Below are positions 24,869 through 33,018 of a stretch of DNA of 64,000 bases, piece after piece. Made by a program: the position numbers and the translations under genes. The notes under the pieces are model-generated. The model was not told the DNA's origin and did not search any database. It saw only the letters and a list, made by a program, of their open reading frames with translations. Source of the stretch: JBQTII01 sp052387905 (GTDB lineage Bacteria; Actinomycetota; Actinomycetes; Sporichthyales; Sporichthyaceae); the NCBI GenBank assembly GCA_052387905.1, contig JBQTIR010000028.1, positions 1 through 64,000 of the forward strand. Reading direction: 5' to 3'. The number at the start of each line of letters is the position of its first letter. Positions within the stretch are counted from its first letter, which is position 1.

Positions 24869-25717
24869 GTGCGAGCGGGTAGGAGCATGAGCGCCGACGT
24901 GCCACAGTCGGGCCCGAGTGCTCCCCGCCTCGAGATGGACGAGCTGCTCACGCAGCTGATCGCGCGGGCCGAGGATGTGCTGGCCACCCAGGGCCGGTTG
25001 CGCGGGCTACTGGAGGCCAACGCCTACATCACCGGCTACCTGCCGCTGCCGGAAGTGCTCGAACGCATCGTCACCGCGGCCTGCCGCCTCTCCGGTGCGC
25101 GGTACGGGGTGATCGGGGTACTCAACGACGACGGTGGCCTCGGGGATCTGTACCAAGTGGGGATGGACGCCGCGACGATGGCGGCCATCGGACGCCTGCC
25201 CGAGGGCAAGGGTCTGCTCGGTGCCCTCATCGCCGATCCGCACCCGATCCGTCTGCAGCGCATCAGCGACGATCCGCGCTCGGTCGGGCTGCCCGCGGGC
25301 CACCCGCCCATGGACGCGTTCCTGGGCGTGCCGATCCGGGTGCGCGATGTGGTGTTCGGCAATCTGTACCTGGCCGAGCCGACCTCGGGGGAGTTCAGCG
25401 CCGATGACGAAGAGATCGTCACCGCCTTGGCCGCCAGCGCGGGTATCGCGGTCGAGAACGCCCGTCGGTACGAGCAGGATCGCCGCCTCGCCGTGCTGGA
25501 GGATCGTCAGCGCATCGCCGTCGAGCTCCACGACCTCGTCCTGCAGCGGCTGTTCGCGGCGGGGTTGTCCATGCAGGCCATCGCCGCCGCTGTCGGCGGT
25601 GAGCCGGCTCAGCGACTGGAACAGCTGATCACCGAGACCGACGAGACCATCACCTCGATCCGCTCGGTCATCCACTCCCTGGGCCCGGACGGACCAGGCG
25701 CGCTCCCGACGTCCTGA
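24869..25717 (+). CDS. GAF-domain sensor with histidine phosphoacceptor helix, no ATPase domain
   Basis: 282 residues. GAF domain at about 60-200 (ITAACRLSGARYGVIGVLNDDG...FLGVPIRVRDVVFGNLYLAEP), like the DevS/DosT family. A HisKA_3 helix follows with ELHDLVLQRLFAAGLSMQAI containing the phospho-acceptor His. The protein ends soon after TSIRSVIHSLGPDGPG, before any HATPase domain, so it cannot autophosphorylate alone. Start GTG 24869 follows GGAGG at 5 bp; ATG 24887 is the alternative. Convergent with pilC. Confidence 0.75.
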   Translation: MRAGRSMSADVPQSGPSAPRLEMDELLTQLIARAEDVLATQGRLRGLLEANAYITGYLPLPEVLERIVTAACRLSGARYGVIGVLNDDGGLGDLYQVGMDAATMAAIGRLPEGKGLLGALIADPHPIRLQRISDDPRSVGLPAGHPPMDAFLGVPIRVRDVVFGNLYLAEPTSGEFSADDEEIVTALAASAGIAVENARRYEQDRRLAVLEDRQRIAVELHDLVLQRLFAAGLSMQAIAAAVGGEPAQRLEQLITETDETITSIRSVIHSLGPDGPGALPTS

Positions 25718-25727
25718 GCTGCTCGAC

Positions 25728-26942
25728 CTATTGGATCAGGTCGAAGATCTTGAAGATCGGCAGGTACAGCGCGACGATCATCGAGCCCACCACGCCACCG
25801 AGGAAGGCGATCATCAGCGGCTCGATCAGTGCGGTCAACGACTCCGTCGTCGCCTCGACCTCCTGGTCGTAGAACTCCCCGATCTTGCCGAGCATCTCGT
25901 CCAGCGACCCGGACTCCTCGCCCGAGGCCATCATGTGCACGACCATCGGCGGAAAGACCTCATGCCGGGCCAGCGGGCCGGAGATGGACTCACCGCTCTT
26001 CACCGATTCCTGCACGTCGCGCAACGCGTTGGTGATCACGACGTTGCCGGTGCTGTCCCCGGTGATCTCCAGCGCCGCGAGGATCGGCACGCCGGAGCGC
26101 AACAGCGTGCTCAGCGTCCGCGCGAACCGGGCGAGGGCGACCTTCTGGAACAGCTTGCCGAACACCGGCACCTTCAGCTTGAGCGGGTCGACGACGTTGC
26201 GCACCTGCTCGGTCTTGCCGAACTTGCGCCAGGCGATCAGGCCGCCCACGGTGGCGATCGCCAGCAGCGGGGCCATCCACTTCATCCACCCGGACAGCGT
26301 GACCAGGATCTGGGTCGGCAACGGAAGCGTGCCGCCGAGCTGGGCGAACATGTCCTCGAAGACCGGAACGACGAAGAGCAGCATGCCGATGACCATCACC
26401 ACGGCCAGGATCAGCACGACGACCGGGTAGGTCATGGCGGCCTTGATCTTGCCGCGCAGCTTGACCTCGGACTCGTAGTTGTCCGCGATCTGACGCATGC
26501 TCTGATCGAGGAAGCCGCCGGCCTCGCCGGCCTTGACCATGCTTACCATCAGCGGCGGGAAGGCCCGCGGGTGCTTGGCGAACGCCGCGGAGATCGAGGA
26601 CCCGGACTCCACGTCGGTCTTGACCAGGCGCAGCACCCGCTGCAGTTCGCGGTTCTCGGTCTGCTCGGCGAGGATCGTCAGCGTGCGCAGCATCGACAGG
26701 CCGGCGTTGATCATCGTCGCGAACAGGCGCGAGAACACCGCCAGGTCCTTGAGCTTGACCCGCTCGCGGGTCAGCGTGAACTGACGGTCCAGGCCCTTCT
26801 GGGTGGCCCGGATCTCCAGGGGTCGGTACCCCATGGAACGCAGCTTGTCCGCGACCGCGGCCTCGGTCTCGGCCTCGACCTTGCCCTCGACGAGGCGGCC
26901 CCGGGTGTCCCGGACCTTGTAGGCGTACTGCGTGACTGCCAT
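25728..26942 (-). CDS. pilC: Type IV pilus inner-membrane platform protein
   Basis: 404 residues, normal length. Two T2SSF domains (about 70-190 and 270-395), each with FSRLFATMINAGLSML- or FARTLSTLLRSGVPIL-type starts. Three or four transmembrane segments (AMTYPVVVLILAVVMVIGMLLFVVPVF and the C-terminal LMIAFLGGVVGSMIVALYLPIF). Works with PilB for extension and PilT for retraction. Downstream of pilT on the same strand, separated by a palindromic element. Confidence 0.95.
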   Translation of the reverse strand: MAVTQYAYKVRDTRGRLVEGKVEAETEAAVADKLRSMGYRPLEIRATQKGLDRQFTLTRERVKLKDLAVFSRLFATMINAGLSMLRTLTILAEQTENRELQRVLRLVKTDVESGSSISAAFAKHPRAFPPLMVSMVKAGEAGGFLDQSMRQIADNYESEVKLRGKIKAAMTYPVVVLILAVVMVIGMLLFVVPVFEDMFAQLGGTLPLPTQILVTLSGWMKWMAPLLAIATVGGLIAWRKFGKTEQVRNVVDPLKLKVPVFGKLFQKVALARFARTLSTLLRSGVPILAALEITGDSTGNVVITNALRDVQESVKSGESISGPLARHEVFPPMVVHMMASGEESGSLDEMLGKIGEFYDQEVEATTESLTALIEPLMIAFLGGVVGSMIVALYLPIFKIFDLIQ

Positions 26943-26983
26943 CAGGTTCCTGTTCTCGGTCGGTGAGCGGCGGATCAGCCGTT

Positions 26984-27027
26984 GCGTCCGATGAAGTGGT
27001 CGCTATAGCAACCGCTTCTTCGGACGC
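26984..27027. repeat. 44-bp palindromic element, copy B
   Basis: Palindrome centred on CTATAG (27005/27006) with three mismatches between the 22-bp arms. It shares core GCTATAGCAACCG and ends GCGTCCGA/CTTCGGACGC with copy A at 13582-13623. It lies 5 bp after the pilT stop and 41 bp before pilC, so as RNA it would be a large hairpin within the operon. Confidence 0.85.
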
Positions 27028-27032
27028 TAGGC

Positions 27033-28166
27033 CTAGAGCGACAGCGGGACGACGTTGTTGTGGTGGGCCAACTGGGTCGGCGGGCGGCGCAAGGTCGCCG
27101 AGGCGAGCGTCATGAGGTCCTCGCGGTTGGTGCAGTGGTCGAAGGCCTCGTTCATCGTGATCCGACCCATCCGCACCAGGTCGGCGAGATGGGCGTTCAG
27201 GGTCTGCATCCCGTCGCGGGCGCCGGCCTGCAGGGCACCGGGAATCTGCGGGAGCTTGTCGTCGCGGATCATCGCCCGGATACCTGGAGTGCACACCATG
27301 ATCTCCACCGCCGCCGCGCGGCCGTTGCCGTCGGCGGTGCGGCACAGGGTCTGACACACCACGCCTTGCAGCGTCGCCGCGAGCTGCGTGCGGATCTGCT
27401 GCTGCTGGTCGGCGGGGAAGACGTCCACGACACGGGTGATGGTGTCCTGCGCCGACTGCGTGTGCAGGGTCGCGAACACCAGGTGCCCGGTCTCGGCCGC
27501 AGTCAACGCCACCGAGATCGTCTCCAGGTCCCGGAGCTCCCCGACGAGGATGACGTCGGGGTCCTGACGCAGGACGTGCTTGAGGGCGCTGCGGAACGAG
27601 TGGGTGTCCCCGCCGATCTCGCGCTGGTTGACGATCGAGAGTTTGTGCTTGTGCAGGAACTCGATCGGATCCTCGATGGTCATGATGTGATCGCGGCGAG
27701 TGCGGTTGATCAGATCGATGATGGCCGCGAGCGTCGTCGACTTGCCCGATCCCGTCGGGCCGGTGACGAGCACCAGGCCGCGCTTGAGTTCGGCGAAGCG
27801 GGTGATGACCGCCGGCATGGCGAGATCCTCGAGGCTCTTGATGTCCCAGGGGATCACCCGAAGGACAGCGCCAAGGGATTCGCGCTGCTGGAAGATGTTC
27901 ATCCGGAAGCGGGCATGGCCGGGCAGCTGGTAGGCCAGGTCGAGCTCGAGGTTCTCCTCGAACACCTTGCGCTGACGTTCCGTCAGGATCCCGTACAGCA
28001 GTTCACGCAGTACATCAGCGGTGAGCGGGTCGGCGTCCGGCATCGAGGCGATGTGCCCGTGCCGGCGCACGGCCGGGGGCGAGCCCACCGTCAGGTGCAG
28101 GTCCGAACCGCCCACCTCGAGCAGGTGCAGCAGGAGTTCGTCGAGATCAACCGGACTATCCGCCAT
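27033..28166 (-). CDS. pilT: Type IV pilus retraction ATPase
   Basis: 377 residues. PilT start DLDELLLHLLEVGGSDLHLTVGSPP, Walker A GPTGSGKSTT, Asp box TIEDPIEF, Walker B DPDVILVGELRD, His box GHLVFATLHT. ATG 28166 matches the normal family start; the open frame extends to 28247. Powers pilus retraction and twitching. A second PilT is encoded at 31768-32871. Confidence 0.93.
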   Translation of the reverse strand: MADSPVDLDELLLHLLEVGGSDLHLTVGSPPAVRRHGHIASMPDADPLTADVLRELLYGILTERQRKVFEENLELDLAYQLPGHARFRMNIFQQRESLGAVLRVIPWDIKSLEDLAMPAVITRFAELKRGLVLVTGPTGSGKSTTLAAIIDLINRTRRDHIMTIEDPIEFLHKHKLSIVNQREIGGDTHSFRSALKHVLRQDPDVILVGELRDLETISVALTAAETGHLVFATLHTQSAQDTITRVVDVFPADQQQQIRTQLAATLQGVVCQTLCRTADGNGRAAAVEIMVCTPGIRAMIRDDKLPQIPGALQAGARDGMQTLNAHLADLVRMGRITMNEAFDHCTNREDLMTLASATLRRPPTQLAHHNNVVPLSL

Positions 28167-28253
28167 GCGCACCGACCCCCGACGCCATCGAGATGTGCGC
28201 AGCGGAGTTCCCGGCACGCAACGTCGGTGGGCGTCACCCGACGTCATCAGATG

Positions 28254-28280
28254 TGTCGACGTCGTCGGGGGTGAACTTGA
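28254..28280 (-). promoter_or_regulatory. Weak WhiG-like promoter candidate before pilT
   Basis: Minus strand TCAAG-N14-CGTCGACA, just downstream of the LysM gene and 88 bp upstream of pilT. One core base (T for C) departs from the pattern of the four better sites. Confidence 0.25.
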
Positions 28281-28286
28281 GGCCCG

Positions 28287-29447
28287 CTACGAGCGGGGAA
28301 TGCGCAGTTTCTGCCCGATGAAGATGCGGTCCGGATTGGCGAGCTTGTTGGCCTTGGCGATCGCGGCGGCCGTCGTGCCGTAGGTGCGGGCGAGGGCCGC
28401 GAGGGTGTCCCCGGCCTGCACCGTCACCGTGCGGAACCTCGGCTCCGAGGCGGCGTCGGGCTTGTCGTTTTTGTCCTTGTCCTTGTCCTTCTTCTTGTGC
28501 TTGGGCTCCTTCTTCTTGTCCTTCTTGTCGTCCTTGTCCTTCGGCTTGTCGTCCGGATCCGGCTTCTTCTTCGGCGCCTCGCACGGCTTGAGGTTCACCG
28601 TCTGGCCGTAAGCCGGCACTGCCTCGCCGATGAACTTCTGGCACGGACCGAACTCGGTGGGCGCGACGTTGCCGGTCCACCACGACGTGCGTTGCATCGC
28701 CCCGGCCCAGGAGAAGGACAGATGCATGTGGGAGGTGTGCGGGTCCGCTCCGGTATAGGGGCGCCAGCCGTCGGCGGCCCGGTAGGCCGCCCAGATCCGG
28801 TTGTTCCAGATGATGTACATGATCCCGAACCGGCGGGCATTGGCGCCGTTGTTGGCCAGCAGGAAATCGAGCACTCGCTGGCCGGCGACGGCGTCCTCGT
28901 AGACGTTCGGGTCCAGACCCCAGTCCCAGGCCCGGCCCTCCTTGTGTTCGGACTGACCGCCCACGCCGCAGCTGCGGGAGATGCCGGCGCTGCGTCCGTG
29001 TGCGTAGGTGCTCAGGACAAGTTGGGCGAAGCCCGCGACGCCCGGCTTGGCGTGGGGGTCGCAGGAGACCTGGCCCAGGTAGGGCGAGAGCGCCTCCACC
29101 TGACTCGGCAGGGCGAAGGCCGGCATGGGCGTCGGCGCGGGCGGGATCGCCGCGCTGCTGATGCTCAAGCCCATCGCCGGAGGCAGCGCCACGGCCGAGG
29201 CCACGACGCCGGCAACCACGGCGACGCTGCGGCGGCGGTGCTGCTCCCACCCGTCGCGCAACTCCTCGACCCCGAGCACCGCCGGGGCGGCCAACCGGTG
29301 CAGCGGATCCCAGGACGGCGGCGCAGCGAGCCGGTTCAGGGCCTCCGCGGTGCAGGGCCGGGTCCGGGGACGGGCGGACTCGGTCCCGGCGGTCCGCCGG
29401 TGCCGCCCGCCGCGAATTACATTGGCGTAATTTTGCTCTTCCGCCAC
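28287..29447 (-). CDS. Exported LysM cell-wall protein
   Basis: 386 residues. GTG 29447 has AGGGGAG upstream. A transmembrane/signal anchor lies at about residues 74-96 (SVAVVAGVVASAVALPPAMG) after a cytoplasmic N-terminus. The middle domain (YLGQVSCDPHAKPGVAGFAQLVL...SEHKEGRAWDWGLD...HTSHMHLSF) resembles extensin-like or peptidase_M15-type domains: HKEGRAWDWG and the HTSHMHLS motif could be metal ligands. A long Lys/Asp-rich linker (about 295-335) leads to a C-terminal LysM (VQAGDTLAALARTYGTTAAAIAKAN). Lies between pilB and pilT: perhaps it opens or anchors the pilus in peptidoglycan. Confidence 0.8.
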   Translation of the reverse strand: MAEEQNYANVIRGGRHRRTAGTESARPRTRPCTAEALNRLAAPPSWDPLHRLAAPAVLGVEELRDGWEQHRRRSVAVVAGVVASAVALPPAMGLSISSAAIPPAPTPMPAFALPSQVEALSPYLGQVSCDPHAKPGVAGFAQLVLSTYAHGRSAGISRSCGVGGQSEHKEGRAWDWGLDPNVYEDAVAGQRVLDFLLANNGANARRFGIMYIIWNNRIWAAYRAADGWRPYTGADPHTSHMHLSFSWAGAMQRTSWWTGNVAPTEFGPCQKFIGEAVPAYGQTVNLKPCEAPKKKPDPDDKPKDKDDKKDKKKEPKHKKKDKDKDKNDKPDAASEPRFRTVTVQAGDTLAALARTYGTTAAAIAKANKLANPDRIFIGQKLRIPRS

Positions 29448-29628
29448 GGCGCGTCTCCCCTGATACTTACGTGACAAGTGGTACTGGAGTTTCCATTGTT
29501 GCCACAGTGCACAGCGGAATGCCACCCGAAACCGTGAATCGGTGCGGAAGGAAAGGGCGGCCGTAGCTGGGCACTCGCACCTGACGCGCCGCGGAGCGGC
29601 CTCACCCGTTCGGCCTAACGAGCGGGCG
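29448..29628 (-). promoter_or_regulatory. Long leader of the LysM gene, candidate riboswitch
   Basis: 181 bp between the pilB stop and the LysM start. The minus strand reads GCCGAACGGGTGAGGCCGC and later CAGCTACGGCCGCCC, then TTTCCTTCC. These blocks remind me of c-di-AMP (ydaO-type) riboswitches, which often precede cell-wall genes in actinobacteria. I could not fold or align it, so this is a tentative reading. Confidence 0.3.
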
Positions 29629-31137
29629 TCAGGTGGTGACGCGCAGGATCTCCTCGATCGAGGTCAGGCCGGCGCGGACCTTGAGCCAGCCGTCCTCGCG
29701 CAGGGTGATCATCCCCTGGGCCAGGGCCATCTTCTCGATCTCGTCGGTCGAGGCCCGGGCGACCGCGAGGCGCTCGATCTCCTCGGTCACCGACATGACC
29801 TCGTGCAGCGCCATCCGGCCGTGGTAGCCGGTCCGGGCGCACGCCGAGCATCCGACGCTGCGATAGAGCATCGGCAGGGACTCGTGCGGGTCCCGGGTGA
29901 AGCGGACGTCGGCGAGCTCGTCCTCGGTCGGGGTGTAGGCCGCCTTGCATCGCTCGCACAGCATCCGGCACAGGCGTTGGGCGAGCACCGTGTCCAGCGC
30001 CGAGCCGACGAGGAACGGTTCGATCCCCATCTCGATCAGCCGGCTGATCGCCGACGGGGCGTCGTTGGTGTGCAGGGTCGTCAGGACCATGTGTCCGGTC
30101 AGCGCGGACTCGACTGCGATCTGCGCGGTTTCGTGGTCGCGGATCTCGCCGATGAGGATGACGTCGGGGTCGGCGCGCAGGATCGAGCGCAACGCCCGGG
30201 CGAAGGTCAGCCCGGCCTTGGCGTTCGTCTGGACCTGGTTGACCCCGGGTAGGCGGTACTCGACCGGGTCCTCGACGGTGATGATGTTGACCGCGTCGGA
30301 GTTGATGATGTTCAGCGTCGCGTAGAGCGTCGTGGACTTACCCGACCCGGTGGGGCCCGTCACCAGGATCATCCCGTAGGGCTTGCGGTAGGCGGTCTCG
30401 TAGCGCGTGAAGTTCCCGGGTGAGAACCCGAGATCGGCCAGGCCCAGATGGGCGGTGGAGTTGTCCAGGATCCGGGCGACGATCTTCTCGCCCCACACGG
30501 TCGGCAGCGTCGCCACCCGCAGGTCGACCTTGCGGCCCTGATGGCTCACCGACAGACGTCCGTCCTGCGGCACCCGCCGTTCGGCGATGTTGATGTCGGC
30601 CATGATCTTCAGGCGCGAGATCACCCCGGACTGGATCGACTTGGGTGAGCGGTGGGACTCGTGCAAGACCCCGTCGATGCGGTACCGCACCCGCAGGTCG
30701 GTCTCGGTCGGCTCGATGTGGATGTCGCTGGCCCGGTCGGTGATCGCCTGCGAGATGAGCAGGTTGACGAAGCGGACGACGGGCGCTTCCTCGGCGACGG
30801 CGGTGAACGCGGCCAGGTCGGTCTCGACGTCGTCGGTGTTCATGTTCGAGGTCAAGTCGAGCAGTTCATCCTCGGCCCGGAAGATCTTGTCGATCTTGGC
30901 CGCGATGTCGGCCGCCGGAGCGAAGACGAAACGCACCGGCGTGCGGGTCAAGCGGGCGATGTCGTCCTTGAGCACGATGTTGCCGGCCTGCGCCGAGTCC
31001 ACCGCGATGACCAGCTCATCGTTCTCCCAGCCCAGGGGGAGTACGCCGTAGCGCCGGGCGAAGTCCCCGGACAGCAGCGCGGCGGCGGCGGGGTCGACCG
31101 TGAAGTTCGCCAGCTCCGACTCGGGCGAGCTCGACAT
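29629..31137 (-). CDS. pilB: Type IV pilus extension ATPase
   Basis: 502 residues. N-terminal T2SSE_N-like domain (FARRYGVLPLGWENDELVIAV), then the ATPase core: Walker A GPTGSGKSTT, TVEDPVEYRL, Walker B DPDVILIGEIRD, His box GHMVLTTLHT. Zinc-binding tetracysteine pattern CRMLCERC...GCSACARTGYHGR, characteristic of PilB/GspE. ATG 31137 is 6 bp after the stop of the RsiG-like gene, so they are co-transcribed. The N-terminus lacks a full c-di-GMP-binding MshEN repeat set. Confidence 0.95.
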   Translation of the reverse strand: MSSSPESELANFTVDPAAAALLSGDFARRYGVLPLGWENDELVIAVDSAQAGNIVLKDDIARLTRTPVRFVFAPAADIAAKIDKIFRAEDELLDLTSNMNTDDVETDLAAFTAVAEEAPVVRFVNLLISQAITDRASDIHIEPTETDLRVRYRIDGVLHESHRSPKSIQSGVISRLKIMADINIAERRVPQDGRLSVSHQGRKVDLRVATLPTVWGEKIVARILDNSTAHLGLADLGFSPGNFTRYETAYRKPYGMILVTGPTGSGKSTTLYATLNIINSDAVNIITVEDPVEYRLPGVNQVQTNAKAGLTFARALRSILRADPDVILIGEIRDHETAQIAVESALTGHMVLTTLHTNDAPSAISRLIEMGIEPFLVGSALDTVLAQRLCRMLCERCKAAYTPTEDELADVRFTRDPHESLPMLYRSVGCSACARTGYHGRMALHEVMSVTEEIERLAVARASTDEIEKMALAQGMITLREDGWLKVRAGLTSIEEILRVTT

Positions 31138-31142
31138 GGGAA

Positions 31143-31649
31143 TCAGTCGGGCAGTGCAGAGAGCGCTGCCGCGGGATTCTCCCGGTACCGCGCGATCAGG
31201 TCCGCGGTGGCGGTGTCGATGCGCTCGAAGAGGGCCTTGCGGTACGTGGTCAGCTTCTCCTCGGCAGCCTTGAGCCGTTCGACCGCCTCCGCCAGGCCCA
31301 CGGGGTCGTGCGGATCGATCTCGGTGACCCACATCCAACGCGATTCGGGGAGGTCGGGCAGCGGCTCGGCCGGGTGGACGGCGGACAGCGCCATCCGGGA
31401 GGCGCCGCTGCCGGTGTCGCCGAGGACGCGGATCAACTGGTCCACCGTCAGGGAGCCTTCGGTGGTGGCGCCGAGCTCGAGCATGTCCAGGCGGGCGTGC
31501 ACGAGACGCCGCCAGTAGGAGACCTTTTCCTCCTCCTCCTGAAGATCGCGGCGGTAGGACCGCAGTTCCTCCAGGCTGAGGGAGGCCAGCGCAGGGGCGG
31601 CGGCGGGCTCCAGCCCACCGCGACGCGGTCGGTTCACGTTCTCGCTCAT
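31143..31649 (-). CDS. rsiG: RsiG-like c-di-GMP-dependent anti-sigma factor
   Basis: 168 residues. Two long charged helices with a middle linker. Helix one has E40-x3-S44-x2-R47-x3-H51-x3-D55, and a later helix has E130-x3-T134-x2-R137-x3-F141-x3-D145. The published RsiG signature is E-x3-S-x2-R-x3-Q-x3-D, present twice in Streptomyces RsiG, where two helices bind a c-di-GMP dimer and hold WhiG. Here Q is replaced by H or F. It lies between pilT2 and pilB in one operon and 4.5 kb from a WhiG-like sigma gene. ATG 31649 chosen; upstream in-frame ATG 31694 is possible. Confidence 0.8.
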   Translation of the reverse strand: MSENVNRPRRGGLEPAAAPALASLSLEELRSYRRDLQEEEEKVSYWRRLVHARLDMLELGATTEGSLTVDQLIRVLGDTGSGASRMALSAVHPAEPLPDLPESRWMWVTEIDPHDPVGLAEAVERLKAAEEKLTTYRKALFERIDTATADLIARYRENPAAALSALPD

Positions 31650-31767
31650 GCGCCCCCCGTTCCGTTGCCGGCCGATGCCGCGACGCTGGCTCATCGTGTC
31701 ACCGCTTCGCGCAAATGCTCGCTCGCGGTGCCACGACCAGTGCACACCGTGAACTCGCTTCGCTCGT

Positions 31768-32871
31768 TCACCGGGCCACCACGGCGGCCATCGAGGCGCT
31801 CATGCCGGCCCTGCGCAACATCACGGACAGGTCGTGCGGTCGGCTGGCCACCAGCTTGGCGTCCGCCAACGAAACCGTACCGTCGACGACGAGCCGAAGC
31901 AGGTGCTGATCGAAGGATTGCATCCCCGAGTAGTCGCCGGAAGCCACCAGGTCGGCGATCGTGTCCGTCTTGTCCGGATCTGCGATCGCCTCCGCGATCC
32001 GGGCGTCGTTGACGGCGATCTCCATGACGCAGGTACGCCCGGCTCCGTCGGCCCGCGGGACCAGGCGCTGACACACGATGCCCTTGAGGGCGGCGGCCAG
32101 CGAGAGACGGATCTGCTTCTGCTCGTGTTCGGGGAAGAAGTCGACGATGCGGTTGATCGTCTCCCGGGCGTCGGTGGTGTGCAGGGTCGACATCACGAAG
32201 TGCCCGGTCTCCGCAGCGGCGAGGGCCGCCTTGACGGTCTCGACGTCGCGCATCTCCCCGATCAGGATCACGTCGGGGTCCTGGCGCATCGCCGCGCGCA
32301 ACGCGGTGGTCCAGGACTGGGTGTCGATGCCGATCTCGCGCTGGTTGACGCAAGCGAGCTTGTCGCGGTGCGTCACCTCGATCGGGTCCTCCAGGGTGAG
32401 GATGTGCACGGCGCGGTTGGTGTTGATCGCGTCGACCATGCCGGCGAGCGTCGTGGTCTTGCCCGAGCCCGTCGGGCCGGTGACCAGGACCAGCCCGCGC
32501 GGTTCCAGGGCCAGGCGGGTCAGGACATCGGGCATTCCGAGCTGTCCCAGGCTCAGGGGCTCCTCGCCGATGAGGCGCAGCACGGCGCCGATCTCGCCGC
32601 GGGAGCGGAAGACGTTGACGCGAAACCGTCCGACTCCGGTGACCGCGAGGGCATAGTCCGCCTCGTTGGTCCGGTGGAACTGCTCGGCCATGTCCTCGGA
32701 CATGGTCTCCAGCAGCACCTCCGCCAGTTCCTCGCAGGTGGGTGCGCGCCGGTCGAGGCTGACCAGGGAGCCGGAGATACGGATCCGGGGCACGCCACCG
32801 GACTTGAGGTGCAAGTCGGAGCCGGCACGGTCGGCGAGCTCCCGGAGCAGCGGAGTTATCTGTAGAGGCAC
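31768..32871 (-). CDS. pilT2: Second PilT-like retraction ATPase
   Basis: 367 residues. Starts LLRELADRAGSDLHLKSGG, Walker A GPTGSGKTTT, TLEDPIEV, Walker B DPDVILIGEMRD, His box GHFVMSTLHT. Clearly homologous to the protein at 27033 but diverged, so an old duplication. First gene of the leftward operon pilT2-rsiG-pilB-LysM-pilT-pilC. A WhiG-like promoter ends about 8 bp before the start, which would give a nearly leaderless mRNA. Confidence 0.92.
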   Translation of the reverse strand: MPLQITPLLRELADRAGSDLHLKSGGVPRIRISGSLVSLDRRAPTCEELAEVLLETMSEDMAEQFHRTNEADYALAVTGVGRFRVNVFRSRGEIGAVLRLIGEEPLSLGQLGMPDVLTRLALEPRGLVLVTGPTGSGKTTTLAGMVDAINTNRAVHILTLEDPIEVTHRDKLACVNQREIGIDTQSWTTALRAAMRQDPDVILIGEMRDVETVKAALAAAETGHFVMSTLHTTDARETINRIVDFFPEHEQKQIRLSLAAALKGIVCQRLVPRADGAGRTCVMEIAVNDARIAEAIADPDKTDTIADLVASGDYSGMQSFDQHLLRLVVDGTVSLADAKLVASRPHDLSVMLRRAGMSASMAAVVAR

Positions 32872-32878
32872 GAGGGAG

Positions 32879-32906
32879 GTTTCGGCGTCCGGCGGCGCGG
32901 ACTTAA
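32879..32906 (-). promoter_or_regulatory. Candidate WhiG/FliA-type promoter of pilT2-rsiG-pilB operon
   Basis: Minus strand TTAAG-N15-GCCGAAAC. In the same register as the others it reads N14-CGCCGAAA. Transcription would begin close to position 32872, next to ATG 32871, so the mRNA would be nearly leaderless. Confidence 0.45.
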
Positions 32907-32934
32907 GTCCCAGGAGTTCCCACCTTGCCCGGGC

Positions 32935-32961
32935 TCAAGCCCGCAGCAGCGACGCCCGATA
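32935..32961 (+). promoter_or_regulatory. Candidate WhiG/FliA-type promoter of pilMNO
   Basis: TCAAG-N14-GCCCGATA, the best match to the FliA-family pattern in the window, 57 bp upstream of GTG 33019. Divergent to the pilT2 site. Confidence 0.55.
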
Positions 32962-33018
32962 TAGCGGTCAGCACGCAGGACGTCTGCTGCCCGCCTCCCA
33001 GTCGCAGGAGCTACCCAC

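Noticed and set aside
25731..26966. 411-residue frame antisense to pilC
   Set aside because: His/Asp/Arg/Gln-rich shadow; pilC is unmistakable.
27060..28274. 404-residue frame antisense to pilT
   Set aside because: Shadow of pilT with no domain features.
29629..31137. PilB N-terminus as a c-di-GMP-binding MshEN domain
   Set aside because: The repeated RLG..L...G motif pair of MshEN is not present.
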